The translations under genes were made by a program, and so were the position numbers. DNA of 6,149 bases from Pseudomonadota bacterium (GTDB taxonomy: Bacteria > Pseudomonadota > Gammaproteobacteria > Burkholderiales > Casimicrobiaceae), in contig JAKLIE010000126.1 in NCBI GenBank assembly GCA_022709775.1, forward strand, positions 1 to 6,149, read 5' to 3'. How positions within the stretch are numbered: position 1 is the first letter of the stretch; every line of letters begins with the position of its first letter. This document shows positions 1 to 5,238 of this stretch, piece after piece. Below the pieces are notes generated by a model, which saw only the letters and a program-made list of their open reading frames with translations, was not told where the DNA came from and made no database searches.

Positions 1-105
1 CTCCCGCTCCTGCGTGACCAGCGCGGCGCAGCCGGCGCCGAGGAGCACGACCAGCGAGAGGATCGCGGCGCCGAAGCGGCGCCCGGGGCGGAAGCGGGTG
101 CTCAT
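1..105 (-). CDS. Partial lipoprotein or secreted protein, N-terminus only
   Basis: Read on the minus strand from an ATG at 105-103, the frame stays open to the window edge and gives 35 residues. They look like a bacterial export signal. Residues 4-10 carry three or four arginines (RFRPGRR), residues 11-24 are hydrophobic (FGAAILSLVVLLGA), and a lipobox-like GAGC follows with Cys26 as the candidate lipidated residue. Position -3 is Gly rather than the usual Leu, so signal peptidase I processing remains possible. After Cys26 the chain reads AALVTQERE and then leaves the window. The gene is divergent from the antiporter. No clear Shine-Dalgarno precedes the ATG. The mature protein is not visible, so no function can be given. 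The antiparallel extension of the antiporter frame over this region is better explained as a shadow. Confidence 0.55.
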   Translation of the reverse strand, partial: MSTRFRPGRRFGAAILSLVVLLGAGCAALVTQERE

Positions 106-226
106 GGACTCGATAAGAGCGCCGATGGCGCCGCGAAGTTCCGCGGCGGCGGTTAGCATAGCGCCGCCCGAGCCGCGGGGCGGCGGTTCCCTCGTCCCGA
201 TCCCCGACCCGACCCCGAGCCCGCCC
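106..226. promoter_or_regulatory. Divergent intergenic region with weak -10-like element
   Basis: This 121-nt gap separates the minus-strand lipoprotein-like gene from the antiporter start. The only AT-rich patch in it is around 153-160. Read on the minus strand it gives TATGCT (160-155), a 4/6 match to the sigma70 -10, about 50 nt before the minus-strand ATG. Read on the plus strand it gives TAGCAT (154-159), also a 4/6 match, about 70 nt before the antiporter GTG. No convincing -35 is visible for either direction. The rest is GC-rich with no operator-like repeat that I would defend. Confidence 0.3.
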
Positions 227-1486
227 GTGACCAACACCGCCATCCTCGCCGCCTCGGCACTCCTGCTGTTCGCCTATCTGCTCGACATCCTCGGCCGGCG
301 CTACCGGCTGCCGTCGGTCGTGCTGCTGATCGTGACCGGGCTCGTCGCGCGCCACGCGCTCGACCGCATGGACGTCGTTCTGGAGGGCGTCGACCTGATC
401 GTGCCGATCGTCGGGACGGTGGGGCTCATCCTGATCGTCCTCGAGGGCGCGCTGGACCTCGAGGTGAGCGCGGACCGCGCGCCGATGATCGTCAAGGCCG
501 GGATCTCCGCGGTCGCCGGCGTCGTGCTGTGCACGATCGCGTTCGCCGCGCTGTTCCACTTCGTCCTGGGCTATGCGCCCTACCTCTCCGTGCTCGCGGC
601 GATCCCGTTCGCGGTGATCTCGTCGGCGGTCGCGATCCCGAGCGCGACGGGGCTCGCCGATGCGCCGCGCGCGTTCGTGATCTACGAGAGCTCGCTCTCG
701 GACATCGTCGGCGTGCTGGTCTTCTTCGCGGTGCTGATCTCGGAGGGGAATCCCGGAACGTTCGCGCTCGAGCTGTTCGGCGGGGGCGCGCTGTCGATCG
801 CCGTCGCGCTCGCCGCGTCGCTGGGCCTCTACGCGATCGTCAACAAGGCCGATGGGCACGTGCGCTTCCTGCCCATGCTCGCCGGCCTCGTGTGCCTCTA
901 CGCGATCGGCAAGGCCATGCACCTTTCGCCGCTGGTGTTCGTCCTCGTCGCCGGGCTGGTGATCGGCAACCCGCACCTGCTCGACCGCTGGCCGCGCCTG
1001 AAGCGGCTGCACAGCCCGGACTACCAGCGGACGGTGCGCGAGTTCAAGGGTGTCGTCGCCGAGCTCACGTTCGCCACCAAGTCGCTCTTCTTCCTGCTGC
1101 TCGGCTATTGGACCGACGTGACCGCCCTGCTCGAGCCGCTGGCGTGGGGCATCGCCGCGGCCTGCATCGGGTTCGTCTTCGTCTCGCGGCGCCTGGCGCT
1201 GCGCGCGCTCCGCGTCGACGACGCCGCTTCGCTCACGTGGATCGCGCCGCGCGGGCTCATCACGGTCCTGCTCTTCCTGACCGCGGCGGAGACCGGCACC
1301 CTCGACGCGTTCCCGTTCGGTGCGCTGATGCTGGCCGTGCTCGCGACCTCGTCGCTCGTGGCGCTCGCGCACCACGACCGCGACGAGCGCAAGAGCGCGC
1401 TCGCGGCGTCGTCCAGCGACGCGACGCGCGTTCCCGCCGCGACGGGCGCCGCCCCACAGGCGAAGGACGCGCCGCCCGCGGACTGA
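227..1486 (+). CDS. Cation:proton antiporter, CPA1 (Na+/H+ exchanger) type
   Basis: This is an integral inner-membrane protein of 419 aa that should exchange Na+ or K+ for protons. About twelve hydrophobic segments fill residues 5 to roughly 380, followed by a hydrophilic Ala/Pro-rich tail of about 40 residues (HHDRDERK onward). The segment YESSLSDIVGVL puts E154 and D159 where CPA1 exchangers have the E-x-x-x-N-D transport motif, but Ser158 replaces the usual Asn. A second family hallmark is APRGLI with R342. The GTG at 227 was chosen because it sits just before the first membrane helix. The frame stays open up to position 14, but that extension is Arg/Pro-rich and overlaps the divergent gene antiparallel. 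In-frame ATGs at 104 and 125 are less likely alternatives. No clear Shine-Dalgarno precedes 227. The ion preference cannot be read from sequence. Confidence 0.9.
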   Translation: MTNTAILAASALLLFAYLLDILGRRYRLPSVVLLIVTGLVARHALDRMDVVLEGVDLIVPIVGTVGLILIVLEGALDLEVSADRAPMIVKAGISAVAGVVLCTIAFAALFHFVLGYAPYLSVLAAIPFAVISSAVAIPSATGLADAPRAFVIYESSLSDIVGVLVFFAVLISEGNPGTFALELFGGGALSIAVALAASLGLYAIVNKADGHVRFLPMLAGLVCLYAIGKAMHLSPLVFVLVAGLVIGNPHLLDRWPRLKRLHSPDYQRTVREFKGVVAELTFATKSLFFLLLGYWTDVTALLEPLAWGIAAACIGFVFVSRRLALRALRVDDAASLTWIAPRGLITVLLFLTAAETGTLDAFPFGALMLAVLATSSLVALAHHDRDERKSALAASSSDATRVPAATGAAPQAKDAPPAD

Positions 1487-1494
1487 CGCGCGGC

Positions 1495-1884
1495 TCAGCC
1501 GGCCGCGCAGCGCAGGCGCGCCGGCGCCACCGACGTCCGCAGCGTGCGGCAGGCCCGCGCGCATTCGCGGCACACGCCCGCCGTCCCGTCCTCGTCGCCA
1601 TCCCGATCGAACGCGATCGCGCAGCCCTCGGCGACGGCTTCCGCGAGCGCGAGCGCGGACGTCGAGTGCGGGCTCGAGCGCGCGAGCACGCCCGCCGTCG
1701 CGCCGAGCACCTCCACGCCGTCCATCGCAAGGCGCATCCGGTCGTCGATGCCCTCGGCGCCTCCCGTCGACGCCAGCATCCGGCGGGCGCACGCGTCGAC
1801 GGCGCGTCGGCACGCGTCGATCGCGGCCGTGTGCAGGAAGGCTGTCGCGTCGTGGCGCGCGCGTGCTTCGTCGAGCGTGAGCAT
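1495..1884 (-). CDS. Degenerate DUF326/Csp-like four-helix Cys-rich protein
   Basis: This 129-aa protein has no signal peptide and is presumably cytosolic. It has seven cysteines: C25 and C32 (CRRAVDAC), C88, C105-C108-C112 (CRECARAC) and C126. The CxxCxxxC block near the C-terminus, the short all-helical pattern, and the order of helices (CxxxxxxC helix, an ...LARSS... segment, a GCAIAF helix, then CRECARAC) resemble the DUF326 / Csp copper-storage four-helix bundle family. Those proteins line the bundle core with a dozen or more Cys. Here the second helix (RMRLAMDGVEVLGATAGVL) has none, so the copper core would be mostly lost. The start is decided by the ribosome-binding site: GAGAGGA at 1898-1892 lies 7 nt before this ATG but only 1 nt from the alternative ATG at 1890. 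The assignment is a pattern match by eye. A helical protein with a small metal site is the alternative. Confidence 0.7.
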   Translation of the reverse strand: MLTLDEARARHDATAFLHTAAIDACRRAVDACARRMLASTGGAEGIDDRMRLAMDGVEVLGATAGVLARSSPHSTSALALAEAVAEGCAIAFDRDGDEDGTAGVCRECARACRTLRTSVAPARLRCAAG

Positions 1885-1891
1885 GGGCATG

Positions 1892-1898
1892 TCCTCTC
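1892..1898 (-). promoter_or_regulatory. Ribosome-binding site for the Csp-like gene
   Basis: GAGAGGA on the minus strand has 7-nt spacing to the ATG at 1884. It would be only 1 nt from the upstream in-frame ATG at 1890, so it favours the shorter product beginning MLTLDEA. Confidence 0.6.
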
Positions 1899-1985
1899 GT
1901 GGCGGGCCGCGCGTCGCAGGGCGGCGCCGTCGACGGATTGTCCCGGAGCGCGGCGAGCGCCGGGATAGGCGACCGGGCCCGCGCC

Positions 1986-2047
1986 GTGTCGCCGGACGTC
2001 CGACGCCGCGATCCGGAGCCGCGCCCGCGTCGGTGTCCGTCCGACAC
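1986..2047. repeat. Interrupted inverted repeat upstream of the Csp-like gene
   Basis: GTGTCG (1986-1991) pairs with CGACAC (2042-2047), and CCGACGC (2000-2006) pairs with GCGTCGG (2027-2033), with 8 unpaired bases on each side between the two stems. The 10-bp palindrome CGGACGTCCG (1993-2002) lies inside the left arm. It sits 100-160 nt upstream of the minus-strand gene start and could be an operator. At this GC content it may also be chance. Confidence 0.25.
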
Positions 2048-2159
2048 GCGCCCGCGCCGCGCGCCGATGGCGGCGCGCCGGGGCGATCGCCGATGATGCG
2101 TTGGTCGGTCGATAGCATCGGCATTCCGGTCCATGCGCGTGCGAACGGCGGCGACGCTC

Positions 2160-2181
2160 CCGACCCCACTGGATGGGTCGG
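2160..2181 (+). repeat. 7-bp perfect hairpin in the putative leader
   Basis: CCGACCC (2160-2166) pairs perfectly with GGGTCGG (2175-2181) around an 8-nt loop, CACTGGAT. It lies about 90 nt before the intrinsic terminator and would be part of any transcript that ends there. The strand is inferred from the terminator, since the repeat itself is symmetric. Confidence 0.4.
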
Positions 2182-2267
2182 TCGCGAAGCTCGGGCGCGC
2201 GCGCACCCCTCTCCACTCCGGTCCGCCCCCCGGGCCGGGGTGGCGCCCGTCCGCAGGGCGGGCTTCG

Positions 2268-2297
2268 CGGGCAAGGCAGCTTGCCCGTTCTTTTTTT
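2268..2297 (+). terminator. Intrinsic (Rho-independent) terminator
   Basis: The arms CGGGCAAG (2268-2275) and CTTGCCCG (2280-2287) form a perfect 8-bp stem with tetraloop GCAG. They are followed at once by TTCTTTTTTT (2288-2297), which is striking in such a GC-rich region. The T-tract on the 3' side sets the orientation to plus. No plus-strand gene lies directly upstream, because the antiporter ends at 1486 and the gene between is on the other strand. It therefore ends either a small RNA or a prematurely terminated leader of the gene at 2454. It is the only stem plus T-tract terminator that I found in the window. Confidence 0.85.
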
Positions 2298-2346
2298 CCG
2301 GCGCGGGCGCGCCGCCTCGGCCGAAGGGTCGAAGGCGACGCCGCCG

Positions 2347-2447
2347 CTCCTGGCGGAAGATCCACGAATCGTCCGCGGCTCCGGACGGGGGTGCCCTCCT
2401 CCCCTGGCATTCCCCTCCGGAGTCCCGCGGCCGGTTTCCGCCAGGAG
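2347..2447 (+). promoter_or_regulatory. Nested hairpin leader that sequesters the Shine-Dalgarno
   Basis: The outer stem CTCCTGGCGGAA (2347-2358) is a perfect 12-bp complement of TTCCGCCAGGAG (2436-2447), and a G-U pair (2359/2435) extends it. The inner arm consists of 6 bp (2373-2378 with 2425-2430), a 2-nt bulge (2423-2424), 7 bp (CTCCGGA 2379-2385 with TCCGGAG 2416-2422), one C-C mismatch, and 9 bp including two G-U pairs (2387-2395 with 2406-2414). The terminal loop has 10 nt, and a 13-nt/4-nt asymmetric internal loop separates the outer and inner parts. The outer 3' strand contains AGGAG, the ribosome-binding site of the gene at 2454. A competing local hairpin (2353-2376) uses part of the outer 5' strand. 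The leader matches no riboswitch class that I know. Confidence 0.6.
2443..2447 (+). promoter_or_regulatory. Ribosome-binding site for the HigA-like gene
   Basis: AGGAG has 6-nt spacing to the ATG at 2454. It decides this start over an in-frame ATG at 2133, which lies upstream of the terminator and has no such site. All five bases are paired in the predicted outer stem of the leader. Confidence 0.75.
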
Positions 2448-2453
2448 ACGACG

Positions 2454-2648
2454 ATGGACCATTCGCTCTACCCCAGGACGATCTCGACCGAGCGCGACTA
2501 CGCAGCGGCGCTGGACGAGCTCGACGAGCTGATGCTTTGCGACCCTGACTCGCCGGACGCACGCCGATTCGACGAACTCGTCGCGCTGATCGACGCGTGG
2601 GAGCTGGCGCACGACGGGGCCGTCGCCGCATCGCCGCGCCTCGCCTGA
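2454..2648 (+). CDS. Short HigA-type antitoxin N-terminal domain protein, no HTH
   Basis: This is a 64-aa acidic protein. Residues 9-49 (TISTERDYAAALDELDEL, then P-D-S-P-D-A and DELVALIDAWELAH) follow the N-terminal domain of HigA/YgjM-type antitoxins. That domain typically reads I-R-T-E-x-D-Y-x-x-A-L-x-x-I-x-x-L, P-G-T-P-E, then a helix ending LIEAYE-x-x-H. In a full antitoxin of about 120 aa, a helix-turn-helix follows this point. Here the chain ends after AVAASPRLA, and the next 109 nt contain no recognisable HTH remnant in any frame I examined. No HigB-like toxin lies on either side. It may be a stand-alone domain that binds a partner protein, or a truncated relic. The well-formed ribosome-binding site and structured leader argue that it is expressed and regulated. 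No DNA binding is expected without the HTH. Confidence 0.75.
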   Translation: MDHSLYPRTISTERDYAAALDELDELMLCDPDSPDARRFDELVALIDAWELAHDGAVAASPRLA

Positions 2649-2683
2649 AGGGCGTCGCGGATCGGCGCCGCCCGCGGACGGGC

Positions 2684-2702
2684 GTGGCCGGCCGCTGGCC
2701 GC
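2684..2702. repeat. GC-rich hairpin after the HigA-like gene
   Basis: GTGGCC (2684-2689) pairs with GGCCGC (2697-2702), including one G-U pair, around a 7-nt loop. It could slow or end transcription after the short gene, but no T-tract follows, so a terminator call is not supported. Confidence 0.25.
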
Positions 2703-2718
2703 CCGCGATGGGCTGGTC

Positions 2719-2724
2719 TACGAT
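2719..2724 (+). promoter_or_regulatory. Possible -10 element before the ADP-ribosylglycohydrolase gene
   Basis: TACGAT matches the sigma70 -10 at 4/6 positions and stands out in GC-rich surroundings. It would start transcription about 25 nt before the ATG at 2758. A -35 is not clear; CTGGCC at 2695-2700 (18-bp spacer) is only a weak candidate. Confidence 0.35.
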
Positions 2725-2757
2725 GGCGCGAACGGGCATCGCCCCGCAACCGCCGTG

Positions 2758-3957
2758 ATGAAGCAGACCCCGCCCCCCGCCGACAGTGCCGCCACGACCG
2801 TCGTTCCCGGAACGGGCACACGGGACACCGCCACCCGTCTCCACCGGCCGAAGCCCACGCCCGCGCGCCGCCGTCGCTGGCGCGGATGCATGATCGGCGG
2901 CGCCGTCGGCGACGCGTTGGGCGCGCCCGTGGAATTCATGTCGCTCGCCGAGATTCGCACGGAGATCGGTGCCGGAGGGGTTCACGGCTACCAGCCGGCG
3001 TTCGGCCGGTACGGTGCGATCACCGACGACACGCAGATGGCGATGTTCACGGCCGAGGGGCTGCTGCGCGCCTATGCCCGCGGCGCCGTGACGGGCACGG
3101 TGGAGGTCCCGTCGGTGGTCGGCCACGCCTACCTTCGCTGGCTGCACACGCAGGGCGAATCCTCGGCGATCGCGCCCTCGCTCGACGGCTGGCTGATGCG
3201 CGAGAAGGCGCTGTTCGCCTCGCGCGTGCCGGGCGTCACCGTGATCGACGCACTGCGCGGCCGCGCGTCGTACGGCGAGCGCCCGCGCAACACGAGCAAG
3301 GGCTGCGGCGGAGCGATGCGCGTCGCGCCGGTCGGCCTCTGGTGCGCGCGGCTGGACGAGGGCATGTCGCCGGACCGCGTCGCCAAGCACGCGCTCGAAC
3401 TCGGCGCCGAGACCGCCGCGCTCACGCACGGCCATCCGACCGGCCAGCTCGCCGCCGGATTCGTCGCGGCGCTCGTCGCGCTGCTCGCGCTCGAGTTGCC
3501 GTTGCGCGAAGCGCTCGACCGGGCGACGGCGATCCTCGTGCGACGTCCCGGCCACGCGGAGACGATGGCGGCCCTCGAGCACGCGCGGAAGCTCGCCGCA
3601 TCCGGCACGCCGACGGCCGACCTCGTAGCGCGGCTGGGCGAAGGCTGGGTCGCCGAGGAAGCGGTCGCGATCGCCGTCTACTGCACGCTCGCCGCAACCG
3701 ACTTCGACGCGGGCGTGAGACTCGCCGTCAACCACGACGGGGACAGCGACACGACCGGCGCGATCGCGGGCAGCCTGCTGGGCACGCATCACGGCATCGA
3801 GGCGATCCCGACGCGCTTCACCAACGGGCTCGAGCTCGTCGACGCGATCGCGACGCTCGCCGACGACCTCGCCACGTTCCCGGACTGGCCGATCGGTCAG
3901 TTCCAGCCCGCGACCGATGCCTCGGCGTGGTGGCTGGACCGCTATCCGCCCGACTGA
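2758..3957 (+). CDS. ADP-ribosylglycohydrolase (DraG/ARH family)
   Basis: This 399-aa cytosolic enzyme is expected to hydrolyse ADP-ribose from modified targets using a binuclear metal centre. The family motifs appear in order: GCMIGGAVGDALGAPVEF near residues 42-59; ITDDTQM at 88-94 (the T-D-D-T metal ligands); SKGCGGAMR at 180-188; THGHP shortly after residue 220; and HDGDSDTTG at 326-334 with D327, D329, T332 and T333 in the second metal-binding motif. All expected ligand positions look intact, so the enzyme is probably active. The first 40 residues (Pro/Thr/Ala-rich, ending RRRRWRG) precede the domain and resemble no export signal. ATG 2758 is preceded directly by an in-frame GTG at 2755, and neither has a good Shine-Dalgarno. 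No ADP-ribosyltransferase is nearby, so the substrate is unknown. Possible roles include reversal of a regulatory modification, nucleotide-derivative cleanup, or protection from an ADP-ribosylating toxin. Confidence 0.93.
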   Translation: MKQTPPPADSAATTVVPGTGTRDTATRLHRPKPTPARRRRWRGCMIGGAVGDALGAPVEFMSLAEIRTEIGAGGVHGYQPAFGRYGAITDDTQMAMFTAEGLLRAYARGAVTGTVEVPSVVGHAYLRWLHTQGESSAIAPSLDGWLMREKALFASRVPGVTVIDALRGRASYGERPRNTSKGCGGAMRVAPVGLWCARLDEGMSPDRVAKHALELGAETAALTHGHPTGQLAAGFVAALVALLALELPLREALDRATAILVRRPGHAETMAALEHARKLAASGTPTADLVARLGEGWVAEEAVAIAVYCTLAATDFDAGVRLAVNHDGDSDTTGAIAGSLLGTHHGIEAIPTRFTNGLELVDAIATLADDLATFPDWPIGQFQPATDASAWWLDRYPPD

Positions 3958-4060
3958 CCGCCTGCGCCGGGCGATCGGGTCGCCGGACCAGCGCTCGTTC
4001 CCTGCGGCGCTTCCCCGGCACGACCGCCGTCGACCACAAGATGCGGGGTGCGGCGGCCGC

Positions 4061-5194
4061 ATGACGCAAAGGCGCTTCGCGCATGCGTTCCCGAGCGGCC
4101 ACGTGCCGCTCGCGTTCGTGAGCGGGCCGTACCCGGGCCGCGTGGTGAACGACGTCGAAGGCCCGCGGATCGCGGCGGGGGTGAAGCGCCGCTACGGCGT
4201 GGCCGCGGACTACTTCGTGGGCTTCGACGACCTCGAGCTCGGCAGAACGCTCCGCGTGCGCGACCGGGAGATGGCGCTCGTGAAGCGCCGCGGCGCCGAT
4301 GATGCCGACTCGTACGCGGTGTGGAGCGACCTCTACGTCACCGACTCGATGGACCACGTTGCGGCCGCGGTCGACGGCGACGATGCGAAGACGCGCGCGC
4401 TCGCCCGCGCGTTCCTCGAGGGACGGGTGCTCGGCATCGGCGCGTGGCCCGTCCGGGAGCTGATTGAGAACGACAAGGCGCACGTCGTCGACAAGGCGAA
4501 CGCGCACGCGCCGCGCCGGACGCTCGACCTCTCCGCCGCCGACGCCGCGGTCCTGCAGCAGGCCGCACCGCTGGCGTTCGCGATCGGCGGCGACGAGACG
4601 ACCGTCGCGAAGCTCTGCGAGGAGCGCGAACGCTGGGTCGTCAAGGCGCGGTTCGGCTGTGGCGGCAGCTCGGTGATCGTCGGCGCCAAGCCGTCGTGGC
4701 CGACGCAACGCCTGCCGAGCGTCGAGCCGCGCGACGGCGCCGCCGCGCTGGTGCGAACGACGATCGCCGACATCGCGCGCGCTGCCGGGCTCGCGATCGG
4801 CGTGGACCGCGAAGGCCGCATCGACGCCGCGAGCTGGTCGCGGCTCTGGCCGCAACTGATGTGCTTCGCGGCGCGCTCGCCCGGTCACTACGTCGCGCAG
4901 CAGCGCGTCGAACCGGCGCCGTTCCACGCGATGATCTTCGACGGCAGGCGCATCGACGCATTCGAGGCGACCACCGACTTCGCCGCGGCGTTCACGCTCG
5001 GCTGGAGGCTCGACGGGCCGCGCCTCCTCCCGAGCGGGACGCTGTGCCGCGCGGTGCCGATCGGCCACCCGCACACCGACATCACGACCCGCGGCGCGCT
5101 CGTCCCGGTGAGGTGCGAGGACGAGTTCGACCGGCTCTACGTCGCGCTCGGTCTCGACCGCGAGCCGGCCGGCGACCCGTCCGCGCGCGCCTAG
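4061..5194 (+). CDS. ATP-grasp-like protein of unknown substrate
   Basis: This 377-aa protein is predicted to be cytosolic and belongs to no family I can name. Several segments resemble ATP-grasp ligases, including those with the circularly permuted arrangement seen near glutathionylspermidine synthase. They are ELIENDKAHVVDKANA (N137-D138-K139), where such enzymes have an N-K-A helix; WVVKARFGCGGSSVIVG, with K195 followed by a Gly-rich loop (G199, G201, G202) like the ATP phosphate-binding loop; and YVAQQRV (277-283), like the adenine-contacting hinge, followed by HAMIFDGRRIDAF, like the strand after it. I could not place a clear C-terminal metal-binding E-x-N. The N-terminal third (GPYPGRVVNDVEGPRIAAGVKRRYG onward) is unfamiliar. 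The gene lies 103 nt after the ADP-ribosylglycohydrolase on the same strand and may be co-transcribed. ATG 4061 has only a GGGG-type site further upstream. The coding call is firm; the fold call is moderate. Confidence 0.8.
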   Translation: MTQRRFAHAFPSGHVPLAFVSGPYPGRVVNDVEGPRIAAGVKRRYGVAADYFVGFDDLELGRTLRVRDREMALVKRRGADDADSYAVWSDLYVTDSMDHVAAAVDGDDAKTRALARAFLEGRVLGIGAWPVRELIENDKAHVVDKANAHAPRRTLDLSAADAAVLQQAAPLAFAIGGDETTVAKLCEERERWVVKARFGCGGSSVIVGAKPSWPTQRLPSVEPRDGAAALVRTTIADIARAAGLAIGVDREGRIDAASWSRLWPQLMCFAARSPGHYVAQQRVEPAPFHAMIFDGRRIDAFEATTDFAAAFTLGWRLDGPRLLPSGTLCRAVPIGHPHTDITTRGALVPVRCEDEFDRLYVALGLDREPAGDPSARA

Positions 5195-5238
5195 CCCCGC
5201 GAGGAAGAAGCGGTCGCCGCGTGACGCCGGAGGAGGGC

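Larger units (their letters stand above)
1885..2453. other. 569-nt region without a convincing gene, rich in RNA-structure signals
   Basis: Long open frames cross this stretch on both strands. Their translations are low-complexity Arg/Ala/Pro strings with no domain, as expected for chance frames at this GC content. The left part should contain the promoter of the minus-strand Csp-like gene, but no clear -10/-35 pair is visible. From about 2110 rightward the plus strand shows an isolated AT-containing patch (GATAGCAT, 2111-2118), a 7-bp hairpin (2160-2181), an intrinsic terminator (2268-2297) and the nested leader hairpin (2347-2447). These suggest a transcribed leader or a small RNA ahead of the HigA-like gene. 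Confidence 0.6.

Noticed and set aside
14..226. Long N-terminal extension of the antiporter
   Set aside because: It is Pro/Arg/Ser-rich, overlaps the divergent lipoprotein-like start, and lies before the first membrane helix. GTG 227 is the more natural start.
529..1968. A 479-codon plus-strand frame overlapping the antiporter
   Set aside because: It is a frame-shifted shadow of the antiporter: Arg/Ala-rich, no domain, and out of frame with the clear membrane protein.
2347..2447. Integron attC site or MITE as the source of the long inverted repeat
   Set aside because: No RYYYAAC/GTTRRRY ends, no target-site duplication and no integron cassette context. The location over a ribosome-binding site fits a regulatory leader better.
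2440..2449. GCCAGGAGAC resembles the B12 box of cobalamin riboswitches
   Set aside because: The other conserved cobalamin blocks are missing in the expected order. The CCACTGG at 2166-2172 is about 275 nt away and outside a plausible aptamer. The match is explained by the Shine-Dalgarno plus the outer stem.
2133..2453. A 107-codon N-terminal extension of the HigA-like gene from an ATG at 2133
   Set aside because: It reads through the intrinsic terminator and the leader hairpin, gives a low-complexity Arg/Pro chain, and lacks a ribosome-binding site. The ATG at 2454 has AGGAG at ideal spacing.
2684..2702. Terminator after the HigA-like gene
   Set aside because: A stable GC hairpin is present but no T-tract follows, so it is listed only as a repeat.
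3974..3988. Small hairpin GGCGA/TCGCC in the gap between the hydrolase and the ATP-grasp-like gene
   Set aside because: It is only 5 bp with no T-tract, which is expected by chance at this GC content.
1495..4062. A minus-strand open frame of 855 codons spanning the leader region and the antisense of the hydrolase
   Set aside because: Only its last 129 codons look like protein. The rest is Arg/Gly/Pro-rich shadow opposite a clear ADP-ribosylglycohydrolase, and a ribosome-binding site marks the internal start at 1884.
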